Shown: piece by piece, positions 1 through 9,147 of the stretch
Position numbering within the stretch: the first letter of the stretch is position 1
Layout: each line of letters opens with the position of its first letter
NCBI GenBank assembly: GCA_027214385.1
Contig: JAPVXR010000009.1
Span: 62,001-126,000, forward strand
Reading direction: 5' to 3'
Length of the DNA: 64,000 bases
Origin: Cryomorphaceae bacterium 1068
GTDB lineage: Bacteria; Bacteroidota; Bacteroidia; Flavobacteriales_D; Cryomorphaceae
The notes under the pieces: generated by a model
Told to the model about the DNA's origin: nothing
The model's database searches: none
Seen by the model: the letters and a program-made list of their open reading frames with translations, nothing else
Translations under genes and position numbers: made by a program

Positions 1-1193
1 AATAAATCGGGATGATCAAAGTCTTGTTCACGAAAAGTCCGTTCACAAACCCGCGCGCATCGTTGTCAATTTGATTACAGCTCGTGTAATAACTCCCATT
101 GTCAGCTAGTGGCATGGGTATGCGAACAATGTTAAATGGTGACCCATAAACTGAGGTTTCCCCTTCATATAGATCAACATTATTTTCGATGATTGTTTTG
201 TCCTGTGCTGTAACGACAGAAGGATATTCAGACACGAACAATGTTTCCTCATCTACCAACTTAGACCACATATCAATATGTCCTGTTCCTCCATCACAAT
301 CTAGGCGAGTAGGCTCAGTGACATCAGTGGTCCTAAAAAGATCCTGGTGTGCTTGACGCGTAGTTTGCGTAGACCATCCTAAAATGGCTGCATTATTCTG
401 GAACAAAGAAGTGGTATGAAAAGCATGACCAAATCCGTCGACCATAAGATTTCCACCTTCGTGTCTTATTTCAGAGGTATAATGATCCAAACCCATGTAG
501 TTGGCTATAAAAGCGGGAACCGCATTATCAAGCGGACGAGAAGAGTAGTACTGCATATCAATCATTGACAAACTATCCTGATCGGTATAATAGAATCCCC
601 ACGGGCCGTAATCTCTCGTCCAAATAGAATTGGTAGGAACGACCAAAAACTCGTAGTTGGAAAGTGTAACTCCATAAGTAGCCAAATTGCTGATTACTCC
701 CGTACTATCTGATCCGTTATTGATCATTATCCATACGGGAAGCTCCTGCTGGATAGCATCTATGAGTTCCGCATAAAGCCTCTTAAATGAGTTACTCGAA
801 CCGTTACCAGTCCATCTTAAAAGCACTGCTTGTGACTCATCAAATTCTCCGGGGACATAAAGATCCTCAGGTGTAGGCGTAAAGTTTTGGTTTAGGCAAA
901 ACTCCTCGTAATCGTCGCAGCAATCTCCATAACCTTGACATTGGTCATCACACCAACATCCTGAATCAGCCTGCTCTCCGCAAATATCTTCGCAGCTATC
1001 GGGTCCAGCTTTAGCTTCGTTACCACTACCTGGTCTTTTGGGTTTATTTTTCGACATCAATGCTTGAGCCTTTGCTTCTATGTAGGAGCGCTCAGCAGCG
1101 GTGGGGTATTTGGGCAGAAGCTCTTCCTGAGCCATAGCGTTCATTGACAACAATAAGGTAGCTAAGGCTACGAAAGTCTTGAATACATTCATC
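1..1193 (-). CDS. Secreted peptidylarginine/agmatine deiminase family protein with somatomedin-B-like module (3' end truncated by window)
   Basis: The ORF starts at ATG 1193 and runs off the left edge with 397 readable codons. Residues 1-21 are a signal peptide ending in an Ala-Met-Ala-Gln site. Residues 67-99 hold eight cysteines spaced C-x3-C-x7-C-x-C-x3-C-x5-CC-x6-C, which is the somatomedin B (SMB) pattern of vitronectin except for a slightly shorter second loop. From about residue 115 the protein matches the PAD_porph/agmatine deiminase family: RDYGPW (D194), HEGGN (E245) and GHIDMW (H305, D307). The catalytic Cys of this family lies near the C-terminus and would be outside the window, as would any T9SS tail. 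The family hydrolyses guanidino groups (agmatine, or peptidyl arginine in Porphyromonas PPAD). The substrate here is unknown; export and the SMB module favour an extracellular role. The family call is strong. Confidence 0.88.
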
Positions 1194-1232
1194 TTATATA
1201 AAATTGATTGGATGGTAAAAATAGCCTAAAAA

Positions 1233-1883
1233 TCAATAAGATTCTATCTCCTTTCCCCCCTTCAAAACCAAGATAAGGCTAACGATAGCAAATACATGAA
1301 CAGCGTCTTTATTGGTAAACCACCCATCGAGCAGACTAAAGGGAAACAAGTAGAAGAATCCCGAAACCAGAGCAATCAGGAAAGATTGTTTGAGGTACTT
1401 CACTCCTACTCTATCTGTCTTATTCCAAGTGATGACGAGAATAGCGATGTAAGTAATTGCCAAGTCAACGACAGCCGGAAGAAAATCGAATGCGACAAAC
1501 AACAAGAAAGCAGCAAGAACAAATTTCGCTACCAGAATGTAGGTCAACTTTCGAATAGGAAAGTCCGTTAGAGAAAAAACAGCCAAAGAAGAAAACAGGT
1601 TTGCGAGCAGCACAAAGTCGTTTTTCACCCACCAAACGGCAAAGTACTCCTCCGGGGTTAAATATGTAGGAAACCCATGACTAAGAACTCCGCCAGTTGC
1701 TGCCACTCCTAAACAGATGATAAAAAGAACCCAGAATCTAGACTCTCTTTTTTTTACATTTCGAGAGAGTATCGCAATCGTGAAACATGTGAGCGCAATG
1801 GCAATATTTGAAACCAATGCTCCCGGCTCATGGATATAAATCCCACCTATTTCTTGACCTGTAAGTTCAGTTGGGTACTTCAA
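1233..1883 (-). CDS. Multi-pass membrane protein, unknown function (possibly ceramidase-like fold)
   Basis: A 216-residue protein with about seven predicted hydrophobic helices and no signal peptide. The only upstream in-frame start is TTG at 1883, because the reading frame has no Met elsewhere. The N-terminal segment reads HEPGALVSN before helix 1, a second-helix His sits in SHGF, and a His follows an Asp before the last helix (KDAVHVF). This sparse Glu/Ser/His pattern is reminiscent of the CREST superfamily of membrane hydrolases (ceramidase/hemolysin III types), but that is inference from a few residues. It follows ilvC on the same strand after an 80 bp gap and may be its own unit. I do not recognise a named family with confidence. 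Confidence 0.7.
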   Translation of the reverse strand: MKYPTELTGQEIGGIYIHEPGALVSNIAIALTCFTIAILSRNVKKRESRFWVLFIICLGVAATGGVLSHGFPTYLTPEEYFAVWWVKNDFVLLANLFSSLAVFSLTDFPIRKLTYILVAKFVLAAFLLFVAFDFLPAVVDLAITYIAILVITWNKTDRVGVKYLKQSFLIALVSGFFYLFPFSLLDGWFTNKDAVHVFAIVSLILVLKGGKEIESY

Positions 1884-1963
1884 TTCTCTCCAAAATATAT
1901 TTATTCCACTTATCGATAATCGGAAAAAAGATGCGCGAATAAAACAAATGTTTAGAAATCGAA

Positions 1964-3445
1964 CTATCCGAGATCGGTTTTAATTTTCTTCATGGCGGTC
2001 ATAGCACTTCTCAAATCTTTACCAATAGCTTCAATGGGATGGTTTCGGATGGCAGCGTTCACACGTATAAGCTCAACATTGTCTGCTGCATTTGAGTCTG
2101 AAAAAGACTGACCAATCACTTCAACTTCAATCGATTTCATGAAGTCAACCAACAATGGCTTGCAGGCGTGATCAAATAAATAACAACCATATTCGGCAGT
2201 ATCTGAGATGACTCTGTTCATTTCATAAAGCTTCTTTCTCGCGATGGTATTGGCTATTAACGGCAATTCATGTAAAGATTCGTAATACGCTGATTCCTCA
2301 ATGATACCGGTGCTAACCATCGTTTCAAACGCCAATTCCACACCAGACTTTACGAATGCCACCATAAGAACTCCATGATCAAAATATTCCTGCTCGGGAA
2401 TGGCATCATTGGTGAGCGGAGTTTTCTCAAAAGCGGTTTCCCCGGTTTCAGCCCGCCAGCGCAATAAATCAGCGTCATCATTTGCCCAGTCGGCCATCAT
2501 TGTGGCAGAAAAGTGACCCGAGATGATATCGTCCATATGCTTTTCAAACAATGGCTTAAGTATTTCCTTTAATTCTTCTGAAAGTTGATGTGCTTTAATT
2601 TTCGCAGGATTGGAGAGGCGATCCATCATATTGGTAATGCCTCCTTGCTTAAGAGCCTCTGTTATCGTTTCCCATCCATATTGAATCAGCTTTGCGGCGT
2701 AATTCGCATCAACGCCTTTCTCCACCATTTTATTGAATGCAAGTATAGAGCCTGTTTGAAGTACACCACAAAGAATGGTTTGCTCACCCATTAAATCGCT
2801 CTTTACTTCAGCAACAAAAGATGACTCCAATACACCCGCGCGGTCACCGCCCGTAGCTACAGCATAGGCCTTCGACTGATCCCAGCCTTTTCCTTCTGGA
2901 TCGTTCTCAGGATGAACAGCGATCAAAGTCGGAACCCCAAACCCTCTTTTGTACTCTTCTCTTACTTCGGTACCGGGACATTTTGGCGCGACCATGATAA
3001 CCGTAATATCTTCTCTGATTTTCATCCCCTCTTCAACAATATTGAAACCATGTGAATACGACAAAGTAGCTCCATTCTTCATTAAAGGCATTACCGCCTT
3101 GATAACATCGGTGTGCTGCTTATCAGGTGTAAGGTTGAGAACCAAATCTGCAGTTGGAACCAAATCTTGGTATGTTCCAACTGTAAACCCATTACTAGTG
3201 GCATTCTTAAAGGATGCACGTTTCTCATCAATGGCTGCCTGACGCAATGCATAAGAGATATCCAATCCCGAATCGCGCATATTCAAACCCTGATTGAGGC
3301 CCTGTGCACCACAACCTATGATCACGATCTTCTTCCCGAGCAAGGCTTTAACGCCATCCTCAAATTCTGAAGCGTCCATAAATCGACATTTGCCTAATTG
3401 ATTTAGTTGCTGTCGGAGAGACAGAGTATTGAAGTAGTTTGACAT
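1964..3445 (-). CDS. ilvC: Ketol-acid reductoisomerase, class II (IlvC)
   Basis: 493 residues, the length of the long (class II) KARI of E. coli (491), with the duplicated C-terminal knotted domain. It converts acetolactate or acetohydroxybutyrate to the dihydroxy acid with NADPH and Mg2+. The Rossmann motif [19 protein letters not shown] lies near residue 42, preceded by a class II-type N-terminus. A conserved [17 protein letters not shown] stretch holds active-site residues, and [12 protein letters not shown] supplies metal-binding acidic residues. It is the last gene of ilvD-ilvB-ilvN-ilvC, starting 11 bp after ilvN, so translational coupling is likely. Confidence 0.97.
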   Translation of the reverse strand: MSNYFNTLSLRQQLNQLGKCRFMDASEFEDGVKALLGKKIVIIGCGAQGLNQGLNMRDSGLDISYALRQAAIDEKRASFKNATSNGFTVGTYQDLVPTADLVLNLTPDKQHTDVIKAVMPLMKNGATLSYSHGFNIVEEGMKIREDITVIMVAPKCPGTEVREEYKRGFGVPTLIAVHPENDPEGKGWDQSKAYAVATGGDRAGVLESSFVAEVKSDLMGEQTILCGVLQTGSILAFNKMVEKGVDANYAAKLIQYGWETITEALKQGGITNMMDRLSNPAKIKAHQLSEELKEILKPLFEKHMDDIISGHFSATMMADWANDDADLLRWRAETGETAFEKTPLTNDAIPEQEYFDHGVLMVAFVKSGVELAFETMVSTGIIEESAYYESLHELPLIANTIARKKLYEMNRVISDTAEYGCYLFDHACKPLLVDFMKSIEVEVIGQSFSDSNAADNVELIRVNAAIRNHPIEAIGKDLRSAMTAMKKIKTDLG

Positions 3446-3456
3446 GGAGATGTGGT

Positions 3457-3984
3457 TTATTTGTTAAATGCTTCGAGCATTTGAGTTATGTTCATTTTTT
3501 CTTTTGACACGGCAATGCGTCCTGATCGGGAAAACTGCATAATACCATAAGTACTGAACTCTTCGAAGAGTCGATCAATTTCTTCCTTCCTACCTGATTT
3601 TTCGACTACAAAGAACTCCCTGTTGACGGTAACAATTCGAGAATTGCTTTCTTTTACAATGTTTTGGATTTGCCGATCCTCAAAAAGCAGGTCAGATTTT
3701 ATCTTGAAGATGCACGACTCCTGATAGATAATCTCATCATCAGTATGGTAGACGGCTTTAATCACTTCAACTTGCTTGGTGATTTGCCCGATGATTTTCT
3801 TCATCTGAGTTTCACTCATCTTGACCACAATGGTAAAACGTGATACGTTTGGTATTTCAGAAATCGATGAGTTGATGCTCTCAATATTGATGTGTCGGCG
3901 CTGAAAAATCGCTGAAATCCGATTGAGTAAACCGATGTTGTTTTCGGTGTAAACCGAAACCGTATATAATATTGTTTCTTCCAT
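3457..3984 (-). CDS. ilvN: Acetolactate synthase small (regulatory) subunit
   Basis: 175 residues with an N-terminal ACT domain (about residues 5-80, containing [19 protein letters not shown]) and a C-terminal ALS regulatory domain. This subunit binds valine in known enzymes and sets feedback inhibition and activity of the catalytic subunit. The ATG at 3984 lies one nucleotide after the ilvB stop codon (3986-3988), so the two subunits are almost certainly co-translated. Length is typical for IlvN/IlvH (about 160-180). The symbol ilvN is used here; ilvH would be equally defensible. Confidence 0.95.
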   Translation of the reverse strand: MEETILYTVSVYTENNIGLLNRISAIFQRRHINIESINSSISEIPNVSRFTIVVKMSETQMKKIIGQITKQVEVIKAVYHTDDEIIYQESCIFKIKSDLLFEDRQIQNIVKESNSRIVTVNREFFVVEKSGRKEEIDRLFEEFSTYGIMQFSRSGRIAVSKEKMNITQMLEAFNK

Positions 3985-3985
3985 T

Positions 3986-5746
3986 TTAATCGAGTCTGAT
4001 TTCAGAGACAGAAGCTCCTGTTGGAATCATCGGAAAAACGTTGTCTTCTTTTTCCACACAAACTTCCAGGAAATAAGCGTCTTTACTCGCCATCATTTCT
4101 GCTACAGCAGCTTTAAGATCTGCACGTTTTTTTACTCGTTTTGCTTCTATAGCGTAGCCTTTGGCAATGGTCACAAAATCAGGATTGGTCATTTCTGTAG
4201 AACCATAGCGCTTATCGAAAAACAGCTGCTGCCATTGGCGTACCATTCCCAAAAATTCGTTGTTCAAGACCACAATCTTTACCGCGGTTTTCTGCTGAAA
4301 AATGGTACCTAGCTCTTGTATGGTCATTTGATAACCACCATCGCCTATGATGGCCACGACCTCTCGATCAGGCGCGGCCATTTTAGCCCCGATAGCCGCA
4401 GGTAAAGCAAATCCCATCGTTCCTAAACCACCAGAGGTAATGTTGCTTTTGGTCGTGGTGAACTCAGCGTATCGACAGGCAATCATCTGGTGTTGCCCCA
4501 CATCGCTTACTATAGCAGCATCGCCATTTGAGCAACTATTTATCTCTTTGAGAACCTCTCCCATTGTGAGGCCTTCCTTGGTCGGGTTGAGGTCAGAACT
4601 GATTACCTTCTCATATTCGATGGCGTATAGATCTTTGAACTTTTGATGCCACTCCAAGTGCTCATTCTTTTCGAGCAAAGGAATGAGCTTTGTTAATGAC
4701 TCCTTTGCATCACCAACCACGGCGACATCCGTTTTGACATTCTTATCAACCTCTGCAGGGTCAATTTCAAAGTGGATTACTTTGGCTTGTTTGGCATAAG
4801 AGTTCAGATTTCCTGTCACGCGGTCATCGAACCGCATTCCGATCGCAATGAGCACATCACACTCATTTGTCAATACGTTAGGACCGTAATTGCCATGCAT
4901 CCCCACCATTCCTACATTCAATGGGTGAGAAGTGGGAAGCGCCGATGCGCCGAGAATTGTCCACGCTGCAGGTATCCCTGCTTTCTCGACTACCTCTATA
5001 AGTTCTTTTTCTGCTTTACTAAGGATTACGCCTTGTCCCCAAACTATCAGTGGCTTTTTAGCTCCATTAATCAGCTTTGCTGCTTTGGCTATGGCTTCAT
5101 CATCTGATGCAGGTATGGGTGTGTAGCTTCTTACGCCTTTGCATTTCTCGTAAGAAAAATCGAATTCCTCAAACTGAGCATCTTTCGTAATATCAACCAG
5201 CACAGGCCCGGGCCGGCCGCTTTTAGCGATATAAAAGGCTTTTGCCAGGACCTCCGGGATTTCGGATGCCTTGGTGACTTGATGATTCCATTTCGTCACA
5301 GGTGTAGAAATTCCGACGATGTCCGTTTCTTGAAAAGCATCGCTTCCCAAGAGGTGTGATGCTACTTGACCTGTAATACAGACCATTGGAGTAGAGTCAA
5401 TTTGCGCATCCGCAATGCCTGTAATCAAGTTGGTTGCTCCGGGACCTGAGGTAGCCATCGCTACACCTACCTTCCCCGAGATTCGGGCATAGCCTTGAGC
5501 CGCATGAGTAGCACCTTGTTCATGTCGAGTCAAGACGTGATGAATCTTTCCCTGGTACTTGTACAATTCGTCATAGACAGGCATAATCGCCCCTCCGGGG
5601 TAGCCGTATAAAATGTCAACTCCCTCTTCGATCAAACAACGCACAATGGCCTCGCTTCCTGAAATTCGAACCGTTGCTTTCGGCTCTTGCTGATTTTCGG
5701 ATAGAGTCACTTCCTCTATTTCCGTTTGTGAAGCTTCCTTCTTCAT
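3986..5746 (-). CDS. ilvB: Acetolactate synthase large (catalytic) subunit
   Basis: Thiamine diphosphate-dependent enzyme condensing two pyruvates, or pyruvate and 2-oxobutyrate, at the first common step of Val/Leu/Ile synthesis. Visible motifs are HEQGATHAAQGYAR with the catalytic Glu near residue 55, TSGPGATN, an FAD-type central domain, and the ThDP motif GDGGYQMTIQEL followed by NNEFLGMVRQWQ. The frame opens at a TTG (5755), but an ATG three codons later (5746) is the likelier start, giving 586 residues. The first 25 residues are a charged extension before the conserved domain. It lies 39 bp downstream of ilvD. Confidence 0.97.
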   Translation of the reverse strand: MKKEASQTEIEEVTLSENQQEPKATVRISGSEAIVRCLIEEGVDILYGYPGGAIMPVYDELYKYQGKIHHVLTRHEQGATHAAQGYARISGKVGVAMATSGPGATNLITGIADAQIDSTPMVCITGQVASHLLGSDAFQETDIVGISTPVTKWNHQVTKASEIPEVLAKAFYIAKSGRPGPVLVDITKDAQFEEFDFSYEKCKGVRSYTPIPASDDEAIAKAAKLINGAKKPLIVWGQGVILSKAEKELIEVVEKAGIPAAWTILGASALPTSHPLNVGMVGMHGNYGPNVLTNECDVLIAIGMRFDDRVTGNLNSYAKQAKVIHFEIDPAEVDKNVKTDVAVVGDAKESLTKLIPLLEKNEHLEWHQKFKDLYAIEYEKVISSDLNPTKEGLTMGEVLKEINSCSNGDAAIVSDVGQHQMIACRYAEFTTTKSNITSGGLGTMGFALPAAIGAKMAAPDREVVAIIGDGGYQMTIQELGTIFQQKTAVKIVVLNNEFLGMVRQWQQLFFDKRYGSTEMTNPDFVTIAKGYAIEAKRVKKRADLKAAVAEMMASKDAYFLEVCVEKEDNVFPMIPTGASVSEIRLD

Positions 5747-5785
5747 CACTTCCAACTTTTGGTTAGTACTAATAATCGATATTAG

Positions 5786-7465
5786 TTAAAATTCATCTGT
5801 AACGCAACCCTCTGACGCCGAGGAGACTGTTCTGGCGTATTTATATAGCACTCCACGATCAAACTTGAGTTTGGGGGCAACCCATTTTTTCCTTCTTTCT
5901 TCGAGTTCTTCCTCTGACACCTCTAAGTTTATGGTATTGCTATTTGCGTCTAATGAAATAATATCTCCATCTTTCACCAAAGCTATGGCACCTCCTTCTT
6001 GGGCTTCAGGAGTAATATGTCCGACTACAAAGCCGTGCGTGCCACCCGAAAAACGGCCATCGGTAATCAATGCTACTTCTTTTCCCAGGCCGGCACCCAT
6101 AATAGCCGCAGTGGGCTTAAGCATTTCCGGCATACCCGGACCACCCTTAGGACCTTCATAACGAATCACGACAACGTCTCCTTTTTCAACCTTTCCTGCA
6201 CGAATTCCTTCATTGGCATCATATTCTCCTTCAAATACTTTAGCCTTTCCTCTAAAGCTAAGTCCTTCTTTTCCGGTAATTTTTGCAACACTTCCTTTCA
6301 GAGCTAAATTTCCATAAAGCATTTGTAGGTGACCGGAAATTTTGATGGGCTTTTCGATGGGCTTAATCACATCTTGTCCTTCTTCCAAATCAGGTACCTC
6401 AGATAAATTTTCCGCCAAGGTCTTTCCGGTAACTGTCAGACAATCTCCATGTAGCAACCCTTTTCCCAGTAGGTACTTCAGTACGGCAGGAATTCCTCCA
6501 ACGGCATGAACATCCTCCATTAAATATTTTCCACTTGGCTTTAAGTCTGCCAAAAACGGTGTACTGTCACTCACATCTTGAAAATCTTTGAGTGTAAATT
6601 CAATTTGCGCGGAGCGAGCTATCGCTAAAAAGTGAAGCACTGCATTGGTAGAACCTCCCAAAATAGTCACCAATCTAATAGCATTCTCCAAAGATTTTCG
6701 AGTGATGATATCGAGTGGTTTAATGTCTATCTCCAGCAATAATCGCATGGCTTCACCTGCTCTTATAGACTCTTCTCTTTTTTCCTCGCTCAGTGCAGGA
6801 TTAGAAGAATTGTAAGGCAGGGCCATTCCCAAAGCTTCAATAGCAGAGGCCATCGTATTTGCGGTGTACATCCCGCCGCAAGCTCCTGCTCCGGGACAAG
6901 CTTTTTCAACAATGCATTGAAATTCTTTCTCGGTCATGGTTCCAGCTACTTTGCTACCCCATGCCTCAAATGCAGATACCACATCCAGTTTCTTTCCTTT
7001 ATATGAGCCTGAGTCTATCGTGCCGCCATAGACCAAAATACTCGGACGATTTAAACGAATCATAGCTAATAAAGCACCAGGCATATTCTTATCGCAACCA
7101 ACAACGGTAATCAGTCCGTCATAGCTCATTGCTTGAACAACGGTCTCCATCGAATCGGCGATAACATCTCTTGACGGCAAAGAATATCGCATTCCCGGTG
7201 TTCCCATAGAAATCCCGTCACTCACTCCGATTGTATTGAAAATAAGCCCTGTAGTGTCTTCATTCAGCGTTCCTTGCTTTACCAATTTCGCTAAGTCATT
7301 CAAATGCATATTACATGGATTGCCTTCATAACCTGTGCTGGCTATACCGATCATCGGCTTCTTCAAGTCTTCCCTCGTTAATCCAATGGCGTGAAGCATG
7401 GCTTGCGCCGCGGGCTGAGTAGGGTCCTGAGTAACAGTTTTACTGTATTTATTCAATTCTTTCAT
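5786..7465 (-). CDS. ilvD: Dihydroxy-acid dehydratase
   Basis: 559 residues, typical for IlvD, which dehydrates dihydroxy acids to the 2-oxo acids of Val and Ile synthesis using an Fe-S cluster. Candidate cluster ligands are visible in [18 protein letters not shown] and [16 protein letters not shown]. The conserved C-terminal [19 protein letters not shown] segment is intact. It is the first gene of the ilv operon. A TATCTTTG box 51 bp upstream is the probable promoter. I looked for a leader peptide rich in Ile/Leu/Val codons in the short 5' region and found none, so regulation is not evident from sequence. Confidence 0.97.
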   Translation of the reverse strand: MKELNKYSKTVTQDPTQPAAQAMLHAIGLTREDLKKPMIGIASTGYEGNPCNMHLNDLAKLVKQGTLNEDTTGLIFNTIGVSDGISMGTPGMRYSLPSRDVIADSMETVVQAMSYDGLITVVGCDKNMPGALLAMIRLNRPSILVYGGTIDSGSYKGKKLDVVSAFEAWGSKVAGTMTEKEFQCIVEKACPGAGACGGMYTANTMASAIEALGMALPYNSSNPALSEEKREESIRAGEAMRLLLEIDIKPLDIITRKSLENAIRLVTILGGSTNAVLHFLAIARSAQIEFTLKDFQDVSDSTPFLADLKPSGKYLMEDVHAVGGIPAVLKYLLGKGLLHGDCLTVTGKTLAENLSEVPDLEEGQDVIKPIEKPIKISGHLQMLYGNLALKGSVAKITGKEGLSFRGKAKVFEGEYDANEGIRAGKVEKGDVVVIRYEGPKGGPGMPEMLKPTAAIMGAGLGKEVALITDGRFSGGTHGFVVGHITPEAQEGGAIALVKDGDIISLDANSNTINLEVSEEELEERRKKWVAPKLKFDRGVLYKYARTVSSASEGCVTDEF

Positions 7466-7515
7466 GCGGTACTTTACTTCACTGTAATTATTTCAACTTT
7501 CAGAACTCTTATATG

Positions 7516-7523
7516 CAAAGATA
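7516..7523 (-). promoter_or_regulatory. Predicted -7 box of the ilvDBNC operon
   Basis: Reverse strand TATCTTTG is an exact match to the Bacteroidota -7 consensus TAnnTTTG. It predicts a transcript start near 7510 and a 5' leader of about 45 nt before ilvD. No TTG at the usual -33 spacing is visible, so this is supported by the -7 element only. Confidence 0.45.
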
Positions 7524-7570
7524 TCAGTGATGGCAATAATAGTTCGAATATCTTAAATCAAATCAAGCTT

Positions 7571-7598
7571 ATCAAGAAAATACCACATCAGAATGTGG
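7571..7598 (-). terminator. Possible weak terminator of the Kelch protein gene
   Basis: CCACAT (7583-7588) and ATGTGG (7593-7598) form a 6 bp stem with a 4 nt loop that overlaps the stop codon at 7588-7590. On the minus strand the stem is followed by a moderately T-rich TATTTTCTTG. It would separate the Kelch gene from ilvD. The stem is short, so confidence is low. Confidence 0.35.
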
Positions 7599-8898
7599 AT
7601 ATTTTAAAATTAGCAAAACTTCCCCCTCTACCTTCAGCTTGCTGTATAGCAAGTAAATAAATCCCGTGGGGCAGAGACGACATTGAAATGGAATGGCTTC
7701 CACCTAAGAGGATTCTGTTCAAAACGAGTCGGCCCGAGATATCAAATAGATTCATTTGGTAACTCCCTTCAGGCAAAGCTTCAATGGTAAGTCGATCTGC
7801 ACTGCTGTATACTTTCAATCCCGGAATACCTTGATTCTCTGTATCGACAGTAGCTCTGTGAATTCTGTAAACGGCACCCGTCACTTGAGCATTTGTGGTC
7901 ATTCCACCGGCTATGATCCACTCGTCATCCGACACTCTAGCGATTCCCCTTAAGTCCATAATAGCGAATGGTGAGTTCTCGAAAATTGCCCAAGTATTTG
8001 CAATAGCATCGTAAGTTCTGATTTCTTGGTGCGGTTGAACCACAGCACCTCCGGAGTATGCCAGTCCATCGAAATTATAAGCTGTCTCTGCACCTCCTAT
8101 CCAAATCACTTCGTCTCCGAAAGAAGTGCAAGCCATACGGTAGCCGTCAGGCAGATTTATATCAGGCTCCAAAGACCAAAGTATATCCGTAGGGTCCTCA
8201 GGATTGATAATACCTTTCCTGAACTCATTGGACGCAATGAAGTTGAATCCCGAAATCTTTGTTCCTCCGTAGTAATAAATCGTATCTCCGATAATAGTTC
8301 CTGAAGCTCCAAAGGCCTCAAAAGTATTTGAGTTTGGTGTGGAGGTTGCAGCAGTCCATGTGTCATTGGTAGGATCATAGATCTGAACATCATTCACATT
8401 TGTGTTTTGGCTCCAGCCTGTAATCACGTAGATAAGGCTATCACGCCAAACTGCTTGAACATGATCGTCAACCGGAACAGGAATATCAGCCCCATCCTCT
8501 AACCAAACATTGGCATCGGCATCAAAGCGATGAACCTTTTCAGAAGTCTGCTCGCTGAAATTTGGAAAAACGTGATACCCTCCGATCAGATAAATGATAT
8601 TATTCACAGTAGATGCTCCTGCAGCTATCTTTCCTTGAAAGTCATCCACATCGGGAAGTTGTGTCCATTCATCTAAAATGTAGTTGTAACGCCAAGATTT
8701 CAGATGAATGTCTTCTGGCTCCAACCCTTCTGAAATTCCTGTAAAGCTGTATACACAAAGCGTATCTCCTGCGAAAGCTTCAACAACTGAATTATTGGAA
8801 ACGGGTTCAGGCATTGACGGTAGGACATCCCAGTCCCACCCACCTTGGGAAAAACCCAATAAAGGCATTAAAGCAAAAAGTATCAATGGTCGTTTCAT
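7588..8898 (-). CDS. Secreted Kelch-repeat protein with T9SS type A sorting domain
   Basis: 436 residues. Residues 1-18 are a signal peptide (cut near GFSQ). Residues about 25-350 contain repeated Kelch-like blades with GG doublets followed by Tyr and Trp (for example YLIGGYHVF, YYYGGTK, WIGGAETAYNF, WIIAGGM), expected to form a beta-propeller. The last ~75 residues (ISGRLVLNRI, LPHGIYLLAI) match the Por secretion tail used by the type IX secretion system, so the protein should be exported to the surface or medium. Binding partner and function are unknown. It is upstream of ilvD on the same strand but probably transcribed separately. Confidence 0.88.
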   Translation of the reverse strand: MKRPLILFALMPLLGFSQGGWDWDVLPSMPEPVSNNSVVEAFAGDTLCVYSFTGISEGLEPEDIHLKSWRYNYILDEWTQLPDVDDFQGKIAAGASTVNNIIYLIGGYHVFPNFSEQTSEKVHRFDADANVWLEDGADIPVPVDDHVQAVWRDSLIYVITGWSQNTNVNDVQIYDPTNDTWTAATSTPNSNTFEAFGASGTIIGDTIYYYGGTKISGFNFIASNEFRKGIINPEDPTDILWSLEPDINLPDGYRMACTSFGDEVIWIGGAETAYNFDGLAYSGGAVVQPHQEIRTYDAIANTWAIFENSPFAIMDLRGIARVSDDEWIIAGGMTTNAQVTGAVYRIHRATVDTENQGIPGLKVYSSADRLTIEALPEGSYQMNLFDISGRLVLNRILLGGSHSISMSSLPHGIYLLAIQQAEGRGGSFANFKISTF

Positions 8899-8991
8899 AA
8901 TTGAAAAGTTTTCGGCATTGACAAATCAAGTGTTTCTTTTCTCAGCAACAAAAGCTAACATGTAAAAATGAGCCTTTCCTGAAACGAAACC

Positions 8992-9021
8992 TTGAATATT
9001 GAGTAAAAGGTAATAGATTTA
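8992..9021 (+). promoter_or_regulatory. Predicted promoter of the phhA leader
   Basis: TTG at 8992-8994 and TAGATTTA at 9014-9021 are separated by 19 bp, the typical Bacteroidota -33/-7 spacing. The -7 box has one mismatch (final A for G). The predicted transcript start falls on or next to the ATG at 9026 of the leader peptide, so that peptide would be translated from a leaderless mRNA. Confidence 0.55.
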
Positions 9022-9025
9022 ACAC

Positions 9026-9082
9026 ATGATTTTGAGCCCGACGTATTATTACAGCCCGCTCCCTATCGGGTTTATGCAGTAA
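9026..9082 (+). CDS. Putative Tyr-rich leader peptide of the phhA attenuator
   Basis: An 18-codon ORF reading MILSPTYYYSPLPIGFMQ, stop TAA at 9080-9082. Codons 7-9 (9044-9052) are three consecutive Tyr codons (TAT TAT TAC) and there is a Phe at codon 16. The ORF sits between a predicted promoter and a terminator hairpin directly upstream of phhA, which is the arrangement of a ribosome-stalling leader peptide. It is too short for standard gene prediction. Translation is unproven; the case rests on the Tyr run, position and alternative RNA structures (see the attenuator entry). Confidence 0.6.
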   Translation: MILSPTYYYSPLPIGFMQ

Positions 9083-9133
9083 GTGTGTCAAAATAACTTA
9101 TTCGATCCGATTCTATTTGAGTCGGGTTTTTTT
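9055..9133 (+). promoter_or_regulatory. Predicted transcription attenuator upstream of phhA
   Basis: Terminator: CCGATTC (9107-9113) pairs with GAGTCGG (9119-9125), including one G-U pair, then G and seven T (9127-9133). Antiterminator: ATCGGGTT (9065-9072) can pair with GATCCGAT (9104-9111), 8 bp with two G-U pairs, and this destroys the 5' arm of the terminator. Protector: CCCG (9055-9058) can pair with CGGG (9067-9070) and sequester the antiterminator. A ribosome stalled at Tyr codons 9044-9052 would cover CCCG and free 9065-9072, allowing readthrough. A ribosome that reaches the stop codon would mask 9065-9072 and allow termination. Pairings are directly visible; the mechanism is inference from classical attenuators. 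Confidence 0.6.
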
Positions 9134-9147
9134 ATATCCAAAAATTG

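Noticed and set aside
7466-7587. Possible attenuator before ilvD
   Set aside because: I looked for a leader peptide rich in Ile, Leu or Val codons and for competing hairpins in the 45 nt predicted leader and saw neither.
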